Origin: Melastoma dodecandrum
Lineage: Eukaryota; Streptophyta; Magnoliopsida; Myrtales; Melastomataceae
Assembly (NCBI GenBank): GCA_029817715.1
Contig: JARUPY010000083.1
Coordinates: 4,278,001-4,342,000, forward strand
Reading direction: 5' to 3'
DNA length: 64,000 nt
Made by a program: the position numbers and the translations under genes
Shown here: positions 58,412-64,000 of the stretch, in pieces
Layout: every line of letters starts with the position of its first letter
Numbering within the stretch: the first letter of the stretch is position 1
The notes under the pieces: generated by a model
Told to the model about the DNA's origin: nothing
The model's input: the letters and a program-made list of their open reading frames with translations, nothing else
Databases searched by the model: none

Positions 58412-60133
58412 TTATATGGAACCGAAAAACGGGATCCACCCGCAGCAAGGCTCTTGTAGAATACTTATCTTTACCACACCGATGGAAACATCGTTTTCAT
58501 CCTGCACAAAAGGAAGGTTTTCCTTCTGTCCCTTTAAAAAGGCGTTACCAATAATGATGTCGGCCTCTAGTAAAGTATGTGCAAGAATCTCTTTAATGAT
58601 GAACTTTTGTCCACCAATAAAGACATGCACATTACTTGCCTTGTGTCCAATAATTGTCGCCATGCCGTCAACATTAACCATGTGGATGGATTTCTGCAGT
58701 GGTTCCCACCACTCATCTGGTAGAGCATTGAGTCTAGCACAGCTTATGGTGCACCCAGTGTCTATCAAGGTATCCAAGGAATATTCATAGTATCCAGGGA
58801 TCTTGAAGGTTAGAGCAACGTAAGTGCTCAACTCTTCCTTCCGGACACTAAATCCCTTATGTTGGACAACACTTGGGGATTGTTCTATCATCTGCCAGAT
58901 ATCGTCTATCGCAATAGACCTTTGTTCAGCTATCTGCTCGATAACCTTGCAAACTTCAGGAATCTTGGATAAAGAGTTCTCCACACTGGTAACTCTTAAC
59001 ATCCGTATCGACTCCTCTCTCGGTTGGTCTACAGGGTCTTCATAGACTGGTAATGATACCTGTCTATACCCCACGATTCTACCCGTATGTTGCGACGGGG
59101 TTCTTGAATCAACGGACCTACGAGACGCCACCTCTTCCACTAGTGGAGGTGCAGATGCTACCTCTGGGCGAGAGACGATTACGTCCTCTCCTACATCACT
59201 AGCTCTCGAGGAGACATCAGAGAACGAGTGATTTCTCGGTTCTCTCAGGATTGGCATCCTCACAGGCAGATGCCTGTCAGCTCTCTCGCTAATCATAGGC
59301 AAGTGCCTATCAGCTCTTTCACTAACCCTTGACGGTTCACCTAACATGAGAGTAATTTCATTACCTCTTTGTCGGATATTAGCAGCACTAATGCGCCTAG
59401 AGCTACTGCCAGGTTCAGTCATAACCCAACTCCTTGGCCAGGTTAACTCAAGTGGGTTTACCTCACGCCTATGGAACTGCTGGTAATTGTTATGACCTTC
59501 CTCGGACAACTCCGTCAGCCTGGAGATGTTCTTCACACTAGGACTGGTGGTATTTACCAATCGGTAAATCACCCTAGTGTGATACGCCAAGAATTTGGCC
59601 TGGGGATTCATACGATCCATGTTCATCGACTTGATTCTCAAGGTCAATGAAGTCCCCAAACAGCGATCGCTCAAAGCCATCATAAAATTGGGATGAACTT
59701 GGAAGCATACAGGGCCATGTGCAAGATTGGCATGTATTCCTGATATCAGCCGATCTTTAAACTCTCGCCACCGTTTATCGATCACAGCTGCTACCACAGG
59801 ACTGTCTGCTGGTAAATGAAACCGCGGCACTAATCCTATCTTGATCAACCCAATGTGTATATAGTTATATACACCTCTAGTACTTCGCATGGTATCTCTT
59901 ATGCGTTGTACATTCAAGAGTGGGATATCCAAAGTCTCGAGCTCAGTACTCGTGACTTGCGCCGTCGCCTCAGACTGCGAGATATCTATGACTGATCGAA
60001 ACCTAAATCTTGATACATTATAGACTTCTCTGGCATTAACCTCAGGCAAACTCCATTCCGGCACCGACTGGGATGGATCTTCGTACTGGTGGGTTTCTTC
60101 CAGTACCTGATTCGTTGCTTCCAGTGGAACCAA
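58412..60133 (-). CDS. Endogenous caulimovirid polyprotein piece: movement protein and aspartic protease
   Basis: 573-codon open frame of a plant pararetrovirus (Caulimoviridae) integrated in the genome. The N-terminal half contains a 30K-type movement protein domain (about residues 75-225), recognisable by its YIHIGL..IGL start and by the D-x-R motif in VIDKRW. The middle is Ser/Arg-rich. The C-terminal part (about 440-560) is a retroviral-type aspartic protease with active site LIDTGC and the later ADIIIGNAF. No reverse transcriptase or RNase H follows; the ORF ends beside the Tat-like LTR. The upstream continuation is in the 60152-60340 and 60565-61928 pieces. This is an old, incomplete copy, not a functional virus. 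Confidence 0.85.
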   Translation of the reverse strand: MVPLEATNQVLEETHQYEDPSQSVPEWSLPEVNAREVYNVSRFRFRSVIDISQSEATAQVTSTELETLDIPLLNVQRIRDTMRSTRGVYNYIHIGLIKIGLVPRFHLPADSPVVAAVIDKRWREFKDRLISGIHANLAHGPVCFQVHPNFMMALSDRCLGTSLTLRIKSMNMDRMNPQAKFLAYHTRVIYRLVNTTSPSVKNISRLTELSEEGHNNYQQFHRREVNPLELTWPRSWVMTEPGSSSRRISAANIRQRGNEITLMLGEPSRVSERADRHLPMISERADRHLPVRMPILREPRNHSFSDVSSRASDVGEDVIVSRPEVASAPPLVEEVASRRSVDSRTPSQHTGRIVGYRQVSLPVYEDPVDQPREESIRMLRVTSVENSLSKIPEVCKVIEQIAEQRSIAIDDIWQMIEQSPSVVQHKGFSVRKEELSTYVALTFKIPGYYEYSLDTLIDTGCTISCARLNALPDEWWEPLQKSIHMVNVDGMATIIGHKASNVHVFIGGQKFIIKEILAHTLLEADIIIGNAFLKGQKENLPFVQDENDVSIGVVKISILQEPCCGWIPFFGSI

Positions 60134-60151
60134 CTCATCACCATCTCCATT

Positions 60152-60340
60152 CTACTCTGCTCTCACCATGAACAAATGCGCAGTCCAGAGATCATAATCA
60201 TCTTCAGAGTCTGTGTTGTAATTTGGCACTATCTCATAGATAGATTCTACTTCCAAGTCTAAGTCTGAAATCTCTTGCTCATCGATTGGTTCATAGGCAA
60301 GGACTTCTTCCTTATGAATCCTGTCATCCAGAAACACCAT
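60152..60340 (-). pseudogene. Endogenous caulimovirid linker and CCHC zinc finger region
   Basis: Acidic linker (IDEQEISDLDLEVESIYEIV) between the coat region and the movement protein. It is separated from the 58412-60133 ORF by a stop. Just upstream on the minus strand (about 60375-60430) is a CCHC finger C-x2-C-x4-H-x4-C (CWFCGSKNHKADTC), typical of caulimovirid coat proteins, followed by another stop. Confidence 0.7.
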
Positions 60341-60564
60341 TCGGAGTCTTTCTCTCCTTTGGTTCTTCTAAGGACATGTATCCGCTTTGTGATTCTTGGA
60401 ACCACAAAACCAGCAGCAATTACAACTGCTCAACGGTTTCCCTTTCGGACATTTAGGTTATCTGCCATGCTTACGCTTAAAGACATCGATCATATCCTTA
60501 TCCTGAAGGTTATCCCGTTTCCTTACAAACATTTTGTGCTTGTAAGCAGGACCTATCCTTTGTT

Positions 60565-61928
60565 CTAGAGGTCTCTCTTAGGCCAAACTTTCCTTTTGTT
60601 GTATCCAACAAACCTTTTCTTTTTAGGAAAGTTTCTTGTTCTCACCGATTCTCCTGGAGAATCGCATCCGTACCTCCCAGGCACGTATTCGATCTGAGAA
60701 TAACCGCTCTTGTTCAAGTATGGCAGCTTCTTAGCCGCCTCCTTTACTTGGAGCTCAGTACATGCTTTGCGCATTGCGTACTTCACCGCCTGAATTTTAC
60801 CTCCTAATCCGAAAACAATCTTTTCTTCGACTAGAAGTAATTCGTAGACCTTTTGCGCAACCTCCGGCCAGGGCTCTAGAAGTTTTCCAAAAAAGGTTCC
60901 CAATATGAACTGCTGCGACACTACATCCAGATTGTAATAATACTTCTGGAATTCACATACGTAGCTGTCGAAATAGCACATATCGCAGATCTGTAGTTTT
61001 ACTAGAGTGGTCATTGACTGCTCTTTTTTCATCGTTTCAGTGGACAGTGAAAAACCACAGAACTCTCGTTTTAGTGCATCAGCGATGATTGCCAACACAC
61101 CATCAACCGTCAGCGCCTGATCTATTTTATCTTCTGGAAAGTGTGTGCCACCAAAGATTTCCAAAATTTTTGCACTATTCCCATGAGGCCTGCCACACAC
61201 AATTCATAGATTGATCCAGGGGATAATATCCCTGCGGACGCAGTCGTTCGAATCAGCGATAGCCACTCATCTATCTTCTCTGATACGTGCTTTTCACAAT
61301 CTATGTCCAGAAAAGCACCAGGGGTGATAATCGGCTTTAGAACATTATCCCTCGGAATAAATTCCGACTTGGTTCTATGGGGATAGTCAGGCCTGTAAAT
61401 CTCCCTTTTCGCAGTGACCAATTCATTAAATGTTCTATTGTCTAAATGAACTGGCGCGTCATCTGCCATACCTAAAGCTTTCCTTAAGTTTTTTGCCAAC
61501 TCTCCACTTTGAGTGTTCAAGTTTCTACTTCGCTTTCGTGGGTCTAAGATGAACGGAGCCACAGACTCTTTGTACATCTCGTCTACACTTTTGCCTTGAC
61601 CCTGGTTAGGATTTTTCCCTCCCAGATTCAATCTTTCGACAGGTTTTCCAATGGTACTCTCCTGTCCAGACGTCGCCTCGGCTTCAGGCCTCTTTAAACG
61701 TCTTTCTTGCTCCATAGAGTCTAACATCTTGTTTACTATCGAGCCTACTTCCTGAGCGAGAAAGTTTCGGCTCTCAAGACTTTCGGCTCCCCCTTGAATG
61801 GTTAGCTGAGTTAACATATCGTTTATACTCTTGCTAATCCCATAGGGAGTCATTCTAGACTTTGATACGAACTCCAACCTTTGCGGAGTTCCGGAAGGAT
61901 TTCCTGTGGGTCTTCCTTCTCCAGCCAT
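60565..61928 (-). pseudogene. Endogenous caulimovirid coat-protein region, frame broken
   Basis: Two overlapping minus-strand ORFs, 61928-61122 and 61200-60565, together resemble the N-terminal domain and core of a caulimovirid coat protein. The second holds the core block around FQKYYYNLD and EPWPEVAQKVYELL, then a basic tail. The frame changes between about 61120 and 61200, so the copy is broken there. The overall order on the minus strand is coat region, CCHC finger, acidic linker, movement protein, protease. Confidence 0.75.
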
Positions 61929-62029
61929 TATGAGAATTTAGAGGACCTAAATGGATTTTACTGAAAACAAGTCTCAAGTATAGGCTTTTAAAAGATACTT
62001 TCTAAACCTTAGGCTAAATTGGATAAAGG

Positions 62030-62545
62030 CCTTAAGTTTGGGCTATATTTGATAAATGGGCCTATTAAATTTGACGCGCATACTATCGCTACTCATGTGT
62101 TGTCGGTGTATCGCGAGACATTGGACAGACAAAGTCCTAAACAGGTAAATTATTTTCTTAATGATTTTTTTTATTATAACTCCTTAGTAGTTATATCTTC
62201 TGATGAAGGAAAAATTGCTATCTTAGGTTATTTGACATCCTTATTCCTCTGTCCGATCAAAGATTACTTGATTATTCCACAGTTGACCATGAGTGTAGGC
62301 TTGCCCGAGTTCCGCTTTTTTATTTTCATATTATTGAGAGGTATTTCCCAGATACGGTAATCCGTCAATTCGGAGATCGGCAGATCATTCTGGATAAATG
62401 CAAGACAAATGAAAAGCTTCATAGGATTGATTTGAGATAAAAATTATGGGTAATTGGGCGTCGACTTGTGGATGCACGCATGAACAGTATAGTCCCATTA
62501 CAACATGGTCGAGTCTCATATTGAGATGATGATCATGACTTTCAA
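62030..62545 (+). pseudogene. Plant mobile domain (PMD) fragment
   Basis: On the + strand, FHIIERYFPDTVIRQFGDRQ then KLHRIDLR (about 62310-62440) matches the plant mobile domain of MAIN/MAIL-like and transposon proteins, where VxRQFGxxQ is the hallmark. Stops and shifts interrupt it on both sides. The preceding ORF (62019-62360) is in another frame and is mostly unrecognised. PMD genes are often carried by MULEs and gypsy elements. Confidence 0.55.
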
Positions 62546-62554
62546 TACCATAGG

Positions 62555-62830
62555 TGTTGAAATTTTTATAAATATTTTATTTTATTTTATTTTTTTGTTT
62601 TAAAATTTTTTTGGCTATAATTAATTATTTTGTTCATTTAAAAACGGGTTGTTTGTTAATTACAGGACAATGCATGATAGTCCATTGAGGTTTGGGTGAT
62701 CTTGTTTTGGACTTTTGCAACATCTCAGGTTGTTATTAATGTGGGCTGGACGGCAACTCGGTGTAGGCCTAATGTCGACGTAAGCCCGTGATGGAAGAGC
62801 CCGTCACATTTATAATAGCACTAGGTGTAA
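62555..62830 (+). repeat. Copia LTR fragment, inverted relative to 54548-55047
   Basis: Starts TGTTGAAATTTTTATAAATA and matches the LTR at 54548-55047 read in reverse, including GACGGCAACTCGGTGTAGGC and GCCCGTGATGGAAGAGCCCG. It covers about the first 275 bp of that LTR and then departs near 62830. Confidence 0.75.
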
Positions 62831-64000
62831 CAACCCATATTTTCTATTTATGAATGAAATGGGGTTGTACGTATGGTATGAATGTGTAATGAGAAGAAAA
62901 AATTCATGAGATGGTAAGATTGAGTACGGAACGGTGAATGGACGTTTCAAATATGTAAAGAACTGATTAATGCGAGCGATACCCAAGGATGATGTCCAAT
63001 GTCTAAAAACACTTCCATGAACAATATGGACAGCCTCCTAAGTGAGAGAGTAATGTTTGGAAGCATACGGGTTGACATTTTCGTTGTTATGACGATAAAC
63101 TTGGAGTTGTTACGGTTAACCTGGTTTTGATGATGAACTGTTAACCAGGTTTTGATGATGAACTGAAGCAATGCGGTCAGTAGTAATGTCTCACAAGTTG
63201 AGTGGTTATCGTTAGTGATGAGCTTGAGCAAAGTGTTGTTGAACCACTGCTAATAACAGTTATATATTGCTGCGTTACAGTAAGCTGTAAGTGTGACATT
63301 ACGCATAAACATTGAAAATATGGTAACATATTTTTAATATCCACGTTTTACCTTGGATTATTTCAGAGTTTTCGTCTGAGTGTCCAAGTTCGTTCAATAT
63401 GGCTTAATGATCTCATTTGGGTAACTAAATATTGTGATATTAGGTTTCCAAGTTTACTTTTGGAAACAAATCTCTGACACTCTGCAGCAACGTTTCGGTG
63501 TAGTAGGAGAACATATCAAATCGAATATCTTTGCTTATCGTAATCAATCAGAAAAGATTATGATTGCATAATAAAGATTGGAAACAAATTATCTAGTTAA
63601 GATAAGTGAGGGAAAATACCGTTGGGACTTTCCTTCTATGGCACAACGAACTGTTGAGCAGACTATTGCTGAGTCCTGGCTGCCAGTTTTGGCAACAAAT
63701 CTCGAAGATTGCCTGGATGTCTTCTGTGCCCCTTTCTTCTTTATAATCAGACTAGGGACGACATAAAACTTAGCCTTTGTGTGTCTGAGTGGTCTAAGTG
63801 GTCAAAGTGAGCTTTGTGCGTCGACGGAGAGCGGAAGGTGCTAAGTGTCTCCTGGTTCTTTCTCTTGCAAGCTGCCTGTGAGAGTGCCAAGGGACTGAGG
63901 TTAGATCCTTTGATCGTCGGAGAGGGACTAAGTGTCCTAGGTGCATTCAACGAGCGGCTGGCGAATGGTCTGATGGAAGCTAAGTGAATACCTGTTTTGA
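62831..64000. other. Unassigned end of window
   Basis: No gene recognised. Just before it is TGTAACAACCC (from 62827), which could be the start of another gypsy LTR. A 25-bp unit TTAACCTGGTTTTGATGATG AACTG occurs twice in tandem at about 63116-63166 with one change. Short ORFs near 63578 and 63747 have no family features. Confidence 0.4.

Noticed and set aside
54548..62830. Reading the opposed similar segments as terminal inverted repeats of one 8-kb DNA transposon
   Set aside because: The left copy has TG..CA ends and an adjacent copia primer-binding site, so both are better explained as LTR fragments.
1..64000. tRNA or rRNA genes
   Set aside because: None was recognised by eye; a tRNAscan run would be needed to exclude them.

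Overview
The window is nuclear DNA from a flowering plant, most likely a eudicot. The evidence is plant-type genes with short GT-AG introns, nuclear genes for chloroplast proteins (psaH, plastid ribosomal protein S17), an Aux/IAA gene, and abundant plant mobile elements (Ty1/copia, MULE, a Ty3/gypsy Tat-like LTR, an endogenous caulimovirid). I cannot name the species. All gene models were read by eye from splice sites and family similarity.

Layout. 1-2700: 3' end of a coatomer beta' (COPB2) gene with two alternative terminal exons. 3356-3859: a Mutator-type MITE made of short palindromes. 4138-7999: an MLN51/Barentsz-like exon-junction-complex gene. 9424-9623: a 50-bp tandem repeat. 11004-12739: an apparently intact six-exon gene of unknown family. 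15449-21170: a decayed paralogue of it, split in an exon by a copia element (15644-19773). 21285-22889: a small internally deleted copia. 24140-25029: a canonical Aux/IAA gene. 26574-31635: a decayed copia with a perfect 5-bp target duplication. 31677-41220: a large MULE with long TIRs, carrying a FAR1-type transposase (+) and a multi-exon Ulp1-like gene (-). 41667-43243: hydroxyphenylpyruvate reductase. 43532-44147 (-) and 44548-45030 (+): divergent psaH and plastid rps17. 46150-46805 (-): a frameshifted SKP1-like gene. 48277-52722: a CPL4-like CTD phosphatase gene with several lesions, probably a pseudogene. 53298-54030: a decayed second copy of the fragment lying near SKP1. 54548 to the end is nested mobile DNA: two copia LTRs in opposite orientation, a MuDR N-terminal fragment, a Tat-like LTR holding about 23 hairpin units, a caulimovirid fragment (58412-61928), and a plant-mobile-domain fragment.

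The host genes are ordinary and unrelated in pathway: vesicle coat, mRNA surveillance, auxin response, tyrosine-derived metabolism, photosystem I, plastid translation. One functional pairing is visible. psaH and rps17 are divergent, share about 400 bp of promoter, and that promoter carries GGCCCA (site II-like) motifs. The most unusual signal is the array at about 57060-57965, where the hairpin arms change between units but pairing is kept by matched changes on both arms.
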